A stretch of DNA of 64,000 nucleotides from Tubiluchus corallicola (lineage: Eukaryota; Priapulida; Priapulimorpha; Priapulimorphida; Tubiluchidae). Of the stretch, positions 1 through 12,960 are shown one piece after another. The notes under the pieces are model-generated. The model was not told where the DNA came from. It ran no database searches and was given only the letters and a program-made list of their open reading frames with translations. A program made the position numbers and the translations under genes. The DNA lies in the NCBI GenBank assembly GCA_030141605.1, contig JAQGDQ010000309.1, positions 216,568 to 280,567 of the forward strand, written 5' to 3'. Position 1 is the first letter of the stretch. Each line of letters opens with the position of its first letter.

Positions 1-481
1 ACGTGAACGCAAAATTGTGTTTGTGTGGTAATAATTTTTTCACGTAAGTAATTTTTGAAAAAATAGTATGTTTCTTTTTAATATTTTAAAGAGTAGGTTG
101 TTTTGACCTACAGTTTAAGATTGGGTCCGGTTTTGCTTCAACTTAACAGCACTGGAGTTTTGCTCTCAATTGACTGTTGAATGTGACTCTGCTGTAACAT
201 TAGGTAGAAAATGAGATGCTATGATGTCATCTGCACAGGGGTAAAGATCAACATACCGAAGGGGCCCACCTATCCAAAACTTAGGGCCCAAGTTTTGATT
301 AATATAGCCAGACTGGCATTGTTATTGCATTGTTATTTAGAAGATTAGATTCAAACATTTCTGCAATTTGCAAAAATTTGTAAACGTAGGCTAATAATTG
401 ATAAGAGATGGACTTCTTTGTTGTTATTGTTGCTGTTGTTGTTTTCATTGTCATCACGCCTGGCGTTCAAACTAGTAATAA
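1..481. other. Unassigned sequence
   Basis: AT-rich, no coding pattern or repeat that I can name. Confidence 0.6.
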
Positions 482-662
482 GTCTTTTCACAGTTCCAGT
501 GATGATCGTGAAAAGGTCAAAGGTTAAGTGTGCCAGACAACGCATTTGTGAACACTTGACAACCCCCAGCAATCCAAGCCATTGTCACATTGCACGTGAC
601 GGTTGTAGTCATACACTTAACCTTTGACCTACAGCAACTGCGCGTGCGCACAACGGAAAAGT
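482..662 (+). mobile_element. DR1/NRF1-bearing MITE, second copy
   Basis: Starts GTCTTTTCACAG and ends ACGGAAAAGT. Contains AGGTCAAAGGTTAAGTGT at 514 and its reverse complement near 620, then ctgcgcgtgcgcac near 638. Left flank taa, right flank tta, so the target duplication is not clean. Confidence 0.7.
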
Positions 663-1700
663 TTATTGCTCGATAGCCAGCAGCTCTACAGTGAGATATT
701 CAGTCTATTTAGATTTTGAGCAATCTAGAAAACAAATACAATAAATTAAATAGCAGTTGCAAAATGGCAATTGTAATAGCCTGCAGTGAATCAAAAATAG
801 TAAAACAAATAGGTGCTTAAGAACTAATATTCGAATATTATAATAAAATTGAGTAAACCTCAGCGTAATGTTAAAATAACAACACTGTTCACTTGCCTAA
901 TTATATACAATAAATGAACATTTTGACAAACACAATATTAAAATTTTTTACAAAACAATATTACAAAAGTACATTAAATTTTACATGACATATTTTACAC
1001 TATATATACATTTAACATGACACAATTAACAGAAACATGCTTTACATACATAAATTTCACTCCTTACATTTACACTATTTATACATTTGACATTACAAAA
1101 CTGACATAACACGTATTACATCACATATTTTTTTTAAATTTTTACATTTTTAATCGTTTTATGGAGTCAGGGGCGGGGGTAGATGAAAGTTGAGTCTGTG
1201 TAATTAGTATCAGATGCACAATGTAATCGATATAACAGTTTTATAAGTTCCGTAAAATAAAATAAAATAAACTTGGTAGCTAATTTAAAAACAATTTACA
1301 ATAATAAAATATCTATTTGATAGAAAAATTTAATAAAACAGTTGTAATTAAGGCTAGACATTCAAGTAAATCATTATTGAAATAACAGTTTTTACCATCT
1401 TCTTGGTATAAATGAATATTTATTAGTGTAAAAAATACATACAATACAAGACGATCGATGTAAAATTCAATGTTTGACTGTACAGCGCTGTGTGTTTAGT
1501 TACAGCGTCCATTGTTTTTAAAACCTGAACATAGATGGCGCGCGCATGTTATTTCCAGCACTTTTTGCGCTCTGCTTTGGTATAGTATCGCAAAGCGCTA
1601 TAGCGTCGCTGGTATCACTGTAACTTCCGCGCCCTCTACTTGTTTAATTTATCAGCCCTGCCAACTTACACGCGTTATGCACGTGTCACACGCATTTTAA
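663..1700. other. Unassigned AT-rich sequence
   Basis: Between two copies of the DR1/NRF1 MITE. Repeated loosely similar ttacatttacac / ttgacat words at 960-1140; no gene seen. Confidence 0.6.
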
Positions 1701-2070
1701 GTCTTTCACGCATGATGATCGCGATAAGGTCAAAGGCTAAATGTACCAGACAACGCATTTCTGTACACTTGAGACGCCGCACAGTCCACGCTATTGTAAT
1801 AATTACAATTTTAGCAGCTAACTTGAACCTTATCTGGTTCATTTTTTTGTTGCCAAGCAAAATTCTGTTAGTAAATCACTCTATGCACAGACTAATGCAT
1901 AATTAAGTAAAGTCCACGTAGAACAACTGATATTATTGAACTGATGCAAAAAACTGCTTTGCTTTACTCACACGTTACGTGGACAGTTGTAGTTAGGACG
2001 CATTTCTGAGGTACACTTAACCTTTGACAAACATCAATTGCGCGTGCGCAAAACGAAACTGTGAAAAGGC
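1701..2070 (+). mobile_element. DR1/NRF1-bearing MITE, third copy (370 bp)
   Basis: Starts GTCTTTCACGC, ends CTGTGAAAAGGC. Carries AGGTCAAAGGCTAA near 1726, cacttaacctttgaca near 2017 and gcgcgtgcgca near 2040. The longer interior resembles the copy at 61114 in reverse. Confidence 0.65.
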
Positions 2071-3090
2071 TTGTTATTGAAAAAACAAGAAAACTAAGCA
2101 AATCATGTGTACAAAAGAATTATGTAATTCTTTAACAGCAATAACAGCATAAGAAAGCTCAGTAGCATGCAAAAATGATCGCAAAAAGATACACGTGAAA
2201 TATTTTTTTATATTTTTGCCCTAATTTTTTCAAATAATGATTTCGATGCCCAGGAAAGTAAAAATTTGTGACCATAATTACATCCCCCCAGAGCCACAGT
2301 ACAGGGGAGAGATGATTTCCGGTGTTCTACGTTTAACACTCATTTTTGGTAGTTTAAACTACGTTTAACATTCGAGGGCGCAACCGTCTTGCTTGAGAAT
2401 AAAACCAAATATTAAGAAAAACCGCAGATTCAACGTTAGTATGTTGAAAGTGACGTCATCACCATGCGCTGAAGTACTGTCTGTATCGATTATGGATGTT
2501 AGAAGCCATTACGAGGCTGAGTTATCCGAACGAAACCACTGTGCCAAGTGAGGGAGAGACGGTTGGTTACCCTTGCTAACGCCCTCTCGTAAGAGCGGCG
2601 TTCTCGCGCACTGATGTGGCAAAAGTCACACAATTCGCAAAAATACTTTGTTATACGAACAAGATTCCTCTGGTGATTTTGGAGATTCACTACAAGGCCT
2701 TCCTGCCCCTCCCGCCTCCCACTATGTTTACACTTGAAACATTCACTAGGTACCTCATTAAAGCCATGCTCGCTGAAATGTGAATCTAGATCTGATGAGG
2801 ATTATCATCACTGATGGATAATTAGTGACTAATTACAGCGGCTGAGTGGCTTCCTGGTGACGTCATACTGCCGTAAATCCAATCATAAAGACATAAATCA
2901 CGCTAAGGTTAGAAGACATTGTGCAGATAGGCAAAGTAAGCACTCTATAATCATATTGATGACGTTGGAACTGACTAGTAGTGTTAAGATAAATTATTGT
3001 ACCTGGTAGTTTATAATCTTTTGCTAGGGTACGAGTAAGAGTGTAGGAGTACAGAACCGTTTAATGCATCAAACTACAGTTCAAACGATA

Positions 3091-3091
<1 letters not shown>
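2071..3091. other. Unassigned sequence
   Basis: Nothing recognised. Short symmetric acgtttaac words at 2328-2370. The 63-codon minus frame at 2499-2690 has no features of a gene. Confidence 0.6.
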
Positions 3092-3283
<192 letters not shown>

Positions 3284-3777
3284 AATCTTTATTAGCCTCT
3301 TTTTGCTGGCAAAATTTCTGTACAAACGCTATACAATTTTTTTCATAGACAGAGTGAATACTACAATATTACATGTTCTGTAATTAACTTCTTAAATGGT
3401 GCGTGCAACATTATTTACAGTGATGTTAAACAACATTATTTACAGTGATGTTAAACAACATTATTTACATTGAGTAATAAAGTTAACGCTAAAATCAAGG
3501 TTGTTCGTGAAACAAGTTTCCTGTCTAGTAACATTAAAATGCATTTATATTAATTTACTAAATTACTAAATTCCCAATTCAATATTTAAGTCCACTACCA
3601 ATAATCTTAAAAACTACTCAAATTTAAGCCCTATTTTGCTCAAATTTAGCAGCAAGATCTTCGCAAAGTAAGTTAGTGCTGATACTACATTTACGTTTTT
3701 GATGCCATACTTAAGATTTAAGTCATTTCCTAATTCGTTTATAATATATCTCTCCTGTTTGCCTTCGACTCCGTATT

Positions 3778-4345
3778 CTGAATTCTGTATATCGGTATTC
3801 TGCCGGGACATCGGTATTCTGAATTCTGTAAATCACTATTCTGCCGGGACATCGGTATTCTGAATTCTGTACATCGGTATTCTGCCGGGACATCGGTATT
3901 CTGAATTCTGTACATCGGTATTCTGAATTCTGGACATCACTATTCTGCCAGGACATCGGTATTCTGAATTCTGTACATCGGTATTCTGCCAGGACATCGG
4001 TATTCTGAATTCTGTACATCGGTATTCTGAATTCTGGACATCACTATTCTGCCAGGACATCGGTATTCTGAATTCTGTACATCGGTATTCTGCCAGGACA
4101 TCGGTATTCTGAATTCTGTACATCGGTATTCTGAATTCTGGACATCGGTATTCTGCCAGGACATCGGTATTCTGAATTCTGTACATCGGTATTCTGCCAG
4201 GACATCGGTATTCTGAATTCTGGACATCACTATTCTGCCAGGACATCGGTATTCTGAATTCTGGACATCACTATTCTGCCAGGACATCGATATTCTGAAT
4301 TCTGGACATCACTATTCTGCCAGGACATCGGTATTCTGAATTCTG
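3778..4345. repeat. 41-bp tandem repeat (19 + 22 bp subunits)
   Basis: Alternating gccaggacatcggtattct and gaattctgtacatcggtatt-ct subunits, with variants (ccgggac, ggacatcac). Minus strand is open in several frames, including MSWQN/NSEYR-type repeats, but no start context, introns or flanking coding sequence support a gene. Confidence 0.92.
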
Positions 4346-5140
4346 GGTTAAACGATTGAGAATCTATCATGCCCTCAAAGTTTAGTGATAAAGGCTCTTA
4401 CATCTCGCAGGCTGCAATCTTGAGAGTATAATCGTAGTAGTTACCTGTGAATTCTGTGATTGTTTTTCATTTAAACTGATTATCCAGGAAATTCACGCTA
4501 CCTCAACTCCGTCAAACACACTGGAGCTATCTCAAAAGACAGAGAGCGGATGCTAAGATGGTAAAAAGCATGCCATTGATTGGTATTCAACAGATGAGCT
4601 TGTAAGGTGTGTTGAAGGATCGTGAGATCCTCACGTCGCTGCGCCAACCATTCCCCTGAAGATTGCAAGCTGCACCAGAAGTTCGAGGGTTCGAGGCTTC
4701 CATACCAAACTTTGATGACATGAAATATTCACTATTGCCTGAGCAGTATTTTGCCGTTCTAAATTATTCTGTACGATTACTCGTTGTTTTTGCATTCTGC
4801 TAACAATGTACCACCCTGTATATGAGCTGCCACAACACTCTTTTCTAGTCAAACAACAACGGAGATCATTTTTACTATATCTACTGATTAATTGTAATTA
4901 AATGACAGGCATGAAGATGTGCTTTATTTTTGGTACCAGACTTTGGAAGACGTACATATCTATCACACGAAATTTTGAAGCAGGTACTTTCACAATTGCC
5001 TGAACAATAGTTTTCGTGGAAATCTGTTCGGTAAATTTTGCGTAATAAGGTTACTGCTATAACAAGCAAATTACGTTGAAACATAACTTTTTTGACAAGG
5101 GTAAAAACTAAAATAATTATCACCGCACTGACCCTAACCC
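4346..5140. other. Unassigned sequence between minisatellites
   Basis: No coding pattern. 3284-3777, on the other side of the 41-bp array, likewise shows only two small direct repeats (acaacattatttacagtgatg at about 3408 and 3431). Confidence 0.55.
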
Positions 5141-5478
5141 TAAGCAATATTTTATTAAGTGGGCAATATTTTATTAAGTGAGCAATATTTTATTAAGTGA
5201 ACAATATTTTATTAAGTGAGCAATATTTTATTAAGTGAGCAATATTTTATTAAGTGAGCAATATTTTATTAAGTGAGCAATATTTTATTAAGTGAGCAAT
5301 ATTTTATTAAGTGAGCAATATTTTATTAAGTGAGCAATATTTTATTAAGTGAGCAATATTTTATTAAGTGAGCAATATTTTATTAAGTGAGCAATATTTT
5401 ATTAAGTGAGCAATATTTTATTAAGTGGGCAATATTTTATTAAGTGAGCAATATTTTATTAAGTGAGCAATATTTTAT
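5141..5478. repeat. 19-bp tandem repeat, about 18 copies
   Basis: Unit gagcaatattttattaagt, very homogeneous, rare gggc and gaac variants. Preceded by accctaaccctaa (5131), a short telomere-like string. Confidence 0.95.
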
Positions 5479-5770
5479 GCCATTTTTCCCTGCGCCGTTT
5501 TTTCTATGCAATTTTTTCCCACGCCACTTTTATCTATTTTTTCATTTGTGAAATTTTTTTTGTACCATTTTTTCCTGAGTCAATTTTACCGTGTCCTTTT
5601 CCCTGTGCCAATTTACCCACTTTCTCATTCGTGCCATTCTTACTTGTACCATTTACCGTGTCATTTTTCTTGTGCATTTTACCTACTGTTTCATTTGTGC
5701 CATTTTTACCTGTGCCATTTCACCGTGTCACTTTTCTTGTGTCATTTTTACCTGTGCCATTTTATCTACA
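5479..5770. repeat. Degenerate gccattttt-acctgt minisatellite
   Basis: About fifteen diverged units of roughly 15-22 bp (tgccatttttacctgtgcc-like), pyrimidine-rich on the plus strand. Overlapping hydrophobic frames are artefacts. Confidence 0.75.
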
Positions 5771-6744
5771 TTCACCAATTGTTTTTACAACCAAATAAAA
5801 CAAATTGATTTGAAAAATAATTTCGTGCTTGTTGTTACTTTTTCTTGTCAAAAGATGGCGCTGTTTTGTACCTCTATAACTATAAAGCAACAATCGGCGA
5901 AATTACATTCTCACAATACCTAATAGAAAACAATGCAAGTCGGCAACTTCAAAGACATGTGTAATTCAATTTTGTCTACATATACACAGAACAGGTGCTT
6001 ATGAAGGAGTCTGACGTACAAACTTAATCCCGCCATCAGTCAAAATGAAGCCAATTATCCACGTGATCAAGGTAACTGTGACGTCTCACGTCATCTCAAT
6101 CTGTGGATGATAACGAGCGCCGGTAATTCCCGTTGATTAATTATCAGTTGAGTCGTGATGACAAATGTGCTGACATCTTTCAGGATAAAAATCAATCATC
6201 ATTAACTCTGTGCCGCCAGAAATGGGATTTAGTGAGTCCCAAGTCGTCAACCCAAGTCCTGGAACACACTGCCTATAATATAGTGTTGATTTTATACTAA
6301 CAATTGGTCAGAAAACCCAACAAATTTATTGCTCCAGTAGGACTCGAACCAAGTCTTCTGAGTTCTGAGCAGATGTATCAAACCATTACTTTCAATACTT
6401 TTACAATAAAAACATATACAAAAGCATATTGCATACAATACAGTATAAGTACTGTATAGTATATAATTTAGCATAGTACAACTATATACACAAGTATCAA
6501 TACTTTATACGATAGAAACTATAGTTTAAAATTTGGTCCTGTTTCCCTTTAATTCAATTGATTTTATACAATTTTATATATGAAGTATACACCGGAAATA
6601 GGTTTTAATATGAAAGAGTCTATACTTCCGCCTAGGAAATGAAATCGGAGTAATTTCGCAGCTTCTCTTTTCTTTTCATTCTAGCAAATCTATGTCCGGT
6701 TTGGCTTCATTAGGAGAGTTCACGCTCTAAACGGTTTCTGGGAG
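5771..6744. other. Unassigned sequence
   Basis: No gene recognised; 6470-6600 is AT-rich. 7016-7310 and 7769-8194 are similarly featureless apart from a duplicated gactgtgaagaatacgg motif at 7289. Confidence 0.55.
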
Positions 6745-7015
6745 TTACATGACTTTATGGATTATGGTGTACATGGCTTCATGGAGTATTCATGGTTTCA
6801 TGGCACGTACACGCACGCTCCTTCGAGTGCATGCAGTTTCAACGAGTGTACACGACTCCATGACGTGCACACGGCTTCATCAAATGTATATGACTTGATG
6901 GTGTGCACATGGCTTCATGGAGCGTATGTGGTTAATACAATATACATAACTCCATGGAGTACGGAAGGCTTTGTGGGCTGTTCTGCCTTGATGGATTATA
7001 TGGACGTGACTTTAT
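6745..7015. repeat. Degenerate atggcttcatggagt minisatellite
   Basis: Units of about 18-22 bp built on catggcttcatggagtgtac, strongly diverged. Confidence 0.65.
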
Positions 7016-7310
7016 GAAGCGTGACTGTTTTTAAATTAAAAATTAAATTTGTGTGGCTTCTTTGAGGAAGTTTCAACTTAGCAATAATCATGCCATTAAT
7101 ATAAGTGAATAAAGGCCAATGCACCCAATCACTTATTATAAGAGGCATCGTCTATTTGGCTCAAGCTCAGCCAGCTCAGTGCCAAGCCTATTGATTTCGC
7201 TGAAACATTTACTTTAATCAAAACATTGTGTGATTTGTTTCAGCAGCCATTGTCAAGCGAAGTCCTTGACGACGTTCTCTGGGGTCATTGACTGTGAAGA
7301 ATACGGTCTC

Positions 7311-7640
<330 letters not shown>

Positions 7641-7678
7641 AAGAATACGGGCACTGCATATTAAAACTCTCCTTTGCC

Positions 7679-7702
7679 GTCTCTCTCCCTCTCCCTCTCC
7701 CT

Positions 7703-7768
<66 letters not shown>
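7679..7768. repeat. CT microsatellite, second array
   Basis: About 90 bp of CT, separated from the first array by the LINE fragment. Confidence 0.95.
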
Positions 7769-7769
<1 letters not shown>

Positions 7770-8194
7770 GTAATTAAAAAACAAGACCCTACTGCCAACA
7801 CAATTGAAAGTACTAGACTACGAGTACTTAACTCAGCAGCGCCTTCTACTGGCGGGATATCAAATCACGTGACACTGACGTTCACGCAAGCAATCAAGTG
7901 AAACCCACCGTGCAGAATTCTTCTCGTAAGCAAGGTCACCAGATCATACAGATCACTTACAATGTAAACAGGCCGCTCTGACTCCTTATAATTACATCAT
8001 CTTTGGGTGACCATGGGTGCAGTATCTCCTTTCTCATTCAACTCCTAATGAAATGCGGCTGTTTGCTATCTGCTAGCTATTGGAGCATTCTTAGTTCAAT
8101 GCCCGAGAGGGAAATGATAAATCTTAAGTAAATTTACTACTGTATATGACTGTAGTGTGTAAACACCTGAAAGAAAGTTGGTAGATCAAAGTTA

Positions 8195-8535
8195 ACATCG
8201 TCATCATAATCATCATCATCATTATCATCATAGCAACCATTATCTGTATTATCATTGTCGTTGCTGTCCTGTCATCATTGTCATCACCATTACCTGCATG
8301 GTTACCATCGTCACCATCAGCATTATCATCTTTTTCATCGTCATAGTTATCATTATCATCAGTGCCATTGTTATCATCTTTTTTGTTTGTCTCTCGTCAA
8401 ATGCCATCATTATTGTCAGTGCTATGACTACTGCTGCTGCTGCTAATGCTGCTGCTGTGATGTTGCTATTACTGATCTGCGACTGCTGTTGCTGGTGCTG
8501 CTGCTGCTGCTGTGATGTTGCTATTACTGATCTGT
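8195..8535. repeat. ATC then CTG trinucleotide-rich region
   Basis: Imperfect ATC/CAT words to about 8410, then CTG/GCT words; gatgttgctattactgatct occurs twice (8458, 8514). Confidence 0.85.
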
Positions 8536-9286
8536 GACTGCTGTTGTTTCAACTTCCAGACAAATATTATTCCTACTACATAACTGACAACAGAAGTAGT
8601 GTCTTTTAAATGTATGTGGCAACCTAAAGTAGTGCTTTATCAATTTAACTTGTGAAATGTTGTTGGAAGAAAGGGTTAAAATTTTTCTTGTCTTCTTTCT
8701 GCATGACTATTTCACCACACTATTTTATATGGCGTCTTGCAAATTGTATCACATTTCAGAGCATCATTTCTACGTAATACACAACCAGTCAGTTCTCGTA
8801 AGGCAATAACCTCTACCAACAATTGTCCACAAGACCACCAGTACACTGCTCCTGTCTACATAACGGCAAACTACACGGGCTTCCCAACCAACGTATTGAT
8901 TTTGACGGCTTCGTGTTTCATTAAATCAACTGACACGTAGTTCACTTTCGCAGATTTCAAGAAGCGAAGCGTGGTGTAAAAATCTAGATGTCATACTGAC
9001 AGGGCACCCAATATGGACAGCTGTTAGCTAATATGTGATAAAAATAGTTTTTGCATTAAATTTGTTGGCAGCAAATGTGTCATAATCTATTGTGCGGAAT
9101 TAGAACAATGCTTATGTGCTCAGTAAGCAAGGTAGAAGACAAAAAAATTAAAAATGTATTTTTTCAATTCAATATCACTTTTTATCCAAAACTATACACA
9201 TATCCCTTGCAGTAACAAATATACAAATTACTTCCTAAAAGTATTACAGAACTTTCTAAGTACACAGCGTTGTAGCTACAGTAGGG
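8536..9286. other. Unassigned sequence
   Basis: No gene or repeat recognised; a 67-codon frame at 8737-8940 lacks any recognisable motif. Confidence 0.55.
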
Positions 9287-9775
9287 TCAGCACAAGCAGC
9301 ATCAACAACCGCAGCAACAGCAGTATAGCTGTACTATCAGCACTGCTAGAGCAATAACACAAGCAGCAGCAACAACAACAACAGCAGCAGCAGTAGCAGT
9401 GGCGACAGCAGTGACAGTAGCAGCAACAGCAGAAGCAGTAACAGCAACAGCAACAGCAGCAGCTGAACTATCAGCACTGCTAGAGCAATAACACAAGCAG
9501 CAGCAGCAACTGCAACAACAACAACAGTAGCAGTAGCAGTGGCGACAGCAGTGACAGTAGTAGCAACAGCAGAAGCAATAACAGCAACAGCAACAGCAAC
9601 AACAACAACAACAACAGTAGCAGCAACAGCAACAGCAGTAGCTGAACTATCAGCACTGCTAGAGCAATAACACAAGCAGCAGCAGCAACTGCAACAACAA
9701 CAACAGTAGCAGTAGCCGTGGCGACAGCAGTGACAGTAGTAGCAACAGCAGCAGCAGGTGTAGTAGTCAGCTGTG
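9287..9775. repeat. CAG/CAA compound microsatellite with a longer repeat unit
   Basis: Three copies of a longer block beginning ctatcagcactgctagagca (about 9336, 9469, 9646), each followed by ataacacaagcagcagc and CAG/CAA runs. Confidence 0.88.
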
Positions 9776-10639
9776 GGTCAAGTACAGTAGTCAAGTGTAG
9801 CAGTTTGGAGAAACTTTTTTAATTGAATAACAATTTATATACAGGTTTTTCCAAAAAATACTAGTGCCAACTCAAGCCGTGGCTATTATAACTACAAAGC
9901 GAATATTTGAATGATTGAGGACAGTCGATCTGTAATAATGGAGTATAACATCTCTGAAAAAGATGTTTTTGTTCAAATATGCTTGTAATTAGTGGCATGT
10001 CAGGTGTATTCAGTTTGTATTACTTTACGAGCAAGCCGTTGGCCTAGTTCTGAAATAACTAATTAAAATTAAATGTGTATTTATAGAGATATACATAATC
10101 TAAATTGGTATTTTGCAAGAAAATGTGTATACCACCAACAGTGGGTTTGTTTATTTAAATTGCTTTTGGTGTTAAATAAATTTATCGTTTTAGTTTATTA
10201 CGTTATTAAATTTCAGTCTAGTTATCAGCACGTTACGAAAAGTACAACTGTTTCATTAAAATGAGAGATAAAATATTTATTTTATAATTTACGTGACTAA
10301 CTCGTATTTCTATAGCCTAATTTCATTGCGAGTGTATCACATACAAACACTCGAACAAATTTATTATTACGCTAAACATCATGAAACTGTCCTATTGCAG
10401 TAAATTTACTACCTTATAGTTCATATAATTATGACGTTTATAAATAGTACATAATCAAAAAGGGAAAAAACCCGAACAAATACGATGAGGGGCCATTGCT
10501 TCTCGCCTTTAGTAGGCCTGCCAGGTCATAAGAACTGGGACGTGTTCGTGCACATTCTGCGCATGATCAAAAACTTTAGGTAAAAGCTAAATTTAGACGC
10601 AGAATAATTTAAGGGCAGAAGTAGCGGCAAAGAGGACTG
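9776..10639. other. Unassigned AT-rich sequence
   Basis: Nothing recognised. Confidence 0.55.
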
Positions 10640-10945
10640 GATTACCCAATAGGCTAGTGTATAGTGTAAGCTGCAGTCCTATGGCCAATAGGCTAATGTA
10701 TAGTGTAAGCTGCAGTCCTATGGCCAATAGGCTAATGTATAGTGTAAGCTGCAGTCCTATGGCCAATAGGCTAATGTATAGTGTAAGCTGCAGTCTATGG
10801 CCAATAGGCTAATGTATAGTGTAAGCTGCAGTCTATGGCCAATAGGCTAATGTATAGTGTAAGCTGCAGTCTATGGCCAATAGGCTAATGTATAGTGTAA
10901 GTTAGAGGTCCTATACCCAAATGGGCTTGTGTATAGTGTAAGCTG
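10640..10945. repeat. 37-39-bp minisatellite, about 8 copies
   Basis: Unit ccaataggctaatgtatagt + gtaagctgcagtcctatgg; the later units lack two bases (gtctatgg). Both edges are diverged. Confidence 0.92.
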
Positions 10946-11861
10946 CAGCCCAGGACCTTCAAGCTTGGGTAGGGCCTATAATTTGCATTGCTGAATAATT
11001 CATATAATTTAAAATAAAATTTCAACTTTAAAAAGGAGGAAGGTAGTCTGAAAATCCAATTTTAAAGTGGCTTCTCATTTAAGAGGAAGGATCTCTGTTT
11101 GAGATCCTCTATTTGAGATAAGGGACTCTCTTTCAAGCCCTCTATTTGAAATACTGGCCCCCAGCTATACAAATGTTGCTGAAATATATGACAAGCAAAA
11201 ATATTTGAGACGACAGCGAGAAAATAAGAGGGTGGTTTCGCATCTGAGGTAGCCCAATAATTTCATTTGCCTAGGGAGACCCAAAGGGTCATAATCCGGC
11301 CCTAGCGGCAAAAACGTTTTATGTATTATTACTTCGTCAACCATTTTAAATATAAACCTGTAATAATATACATTCATCAGCAAATATATATATATATATA
11401 TATATATAAGTTACTTTTATTTTACTTTTTATTTCTTATTGCTGGCACATGTTAATGAAACACTTGTACTTTTTGTAACTTGTGCTTATATAACCAGATT
11501 GAACATTTTTAAGTGTACATCGTTTGCTATAACTTTTTTCCCTGTAACAAAATCCAAGGTGACCTAAGAAAGACGCGACGAGAGACGTCATTGCAATTAT
11601 CAAAGACTCGAACCTATAAATTAAGCCAACAAAATTTAACCTAGCGAATCTCTTAATCTGCTGGATAACACTTTCAACACGTTCTTGGGTAGCCGCAAAC
11701 CTCATTCTGATGTTTCAAGAGCAATTTGGCAGACGTTCGCAAGTTTGTTTGGTAGGTAAACCAACAACAAATGCAAAAAACATACAACATTATTAGTAGA
11801 ATTACTACTTGTATTGAAACTGGTACTAACATTGCAAATGGCACAGGTACAGGCTATTTTT
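10946..11861. other. Unassigned sequence, possible decayed transposon 10970-11304
   Basis: tagggcctataatt at 10970 and ataatccggcccta at 11291-11304 are opposed and could be decayed hAT-like ends, but the flanks do not match. The rest is unrecognised. Confidence 0.35.
11388..11408. repeat. TA microsatellite
   Basis: About ten TA units. Confidence 0.9.
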
Positions 11862-12262
11862 TATTGGTATTGGTATTTGTATTGGTACTGGTATTGGTAT
11901 TTGTATTGCTATTGTTATTGATATAGGTGTTTAGTATTGGTGTTGATATGAGTAGTAGCAGTGGTATTGATATTGGTATTAGTATTGGTATTGTAATATT
12001 CAGTATAATATTAGTGTTGTTTCTAGTATTACTAACAACATTTGCATTAGTAAAGCGTTGGCATTAGTGTGCTATTAGCTTTAGCATTAGCACTGGTATT
12101 AGTATTAGTATTAAGATTAATAATATCATCAGTATTGGTAGTTGTGTTAGCATTAGCATTGGTATTGGTGCTGGTGTTAGTTGGCATTACTATTGGTACT
12201 GGTATTGGCTTTGGTATTGGTGTTGGTGTTATTGTCGCTGTCGTTGTTGTTATTAGTACTGA
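11862..12262. repeat. ATTGGT/ATTAGT hexanucleotide-like repeat region
   Basis: Imperfect attggt, attagt, actggt words over 400 bp; the Val/Leu-rich and Thr/Asn-rich frames are artefacts. Confidence 0.88.
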
Positions 12263-12404
12263 CATTGGGTCAACAACCCTAGTTTTGAGAGTCTGTTTTT
12301 GACCTAGGGATGATTAGCTTCTCTCCTAATAAAAACCTAATTGAATCACTTATTACCCAAATGCATGTGGATATAAAACCTCAACATTGAACGCTTAATG
12401 TACT

Positions 12405-12949
12405 TGGTTGGCATCCTTCTGTCTCGGAAGACAATGGAATGTGCGCCAAGAGAGTCAGTAATTGATCACATTGATGGAGCTGCAGCGTCGACTGTGGCTG
12501 AGTAGTCCGATCCTTGAACGTCTCCAGGGCGCACGCCTGGGCAAGGTGTATGGAGATCCTGAGTTGCCCATACCGCAGGAACCCCTTCTCTTCCTCGCTG
12601 GTGTAGTTCAAAGGAAAGCGGAGCGATACGTTTGGCACCAGGTTGGCTGCAGGAGCTGCCAGAGTCAGTGAGCATGCTGCACTGGTCCGCCTTCGGGGCT
12701 CCACTCCGGATTTGGAAGGTTTACGCCTCTACACATGGCCATTGGGTCACTTGACCTCCTCCGCCCTCTAGCCGTTGGCTGCTTGTGCAGCTCCTCCGTC
12801 TAGTGTCGAGATACAGTGCGGGCATCCCGCAAGCCTACAGCACCTGGTATTCCTAGGCGGTCACCCATCCAAGTATTAACCAGGCTCTACGTTGTTTAAC
12901 TTCGGTGATCAGACGAGAACCGGTGTTTTCAACTTGATTTGGCCGTAGT
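12405..12949 (-). mobile_element. 5S-rRNA-derived SINE, full copy with TSD
   Basis: On the minus strand it starts actacggccaaatcaag and continues with a 5S rRNA head: accgaagttaaacaacg, gagcctggttaatacttgg, atgggtgaccgcctaggaat, ggtgctgtaggctt. The 5S internal promoter is recognisable. A body of about 400 bp follows, and the tail ends attgtcttccgagacagaag-gatgcc. The 11-bp direct repeat CTTAATGTACT flanks it at 12394-12404 and 12950-12960, showing LINE-style retrotransposition. Confidence 0.88.
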
Positions 12950-12960
12950 CTTAATGTACT

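Noticed and set aside
3723-4287. Minus-strand NSEYR/MSWQN repeat protein
   Set aside because: Produced by the 41-bp minisatellite; several frames are open and nothing gene-like flanks it.
5131-5143. Telomere-like accctaaccctaa
   Set aside because: Only two units; too short to indicate an interstitial telomere.
10970-11304. Possible hAT element with tagggcc ends
   Set aside because: Terminal match is only about 7 bp plus a few bases and the 8-bp flanks (agcttggg, gcggcaaa) do not match.
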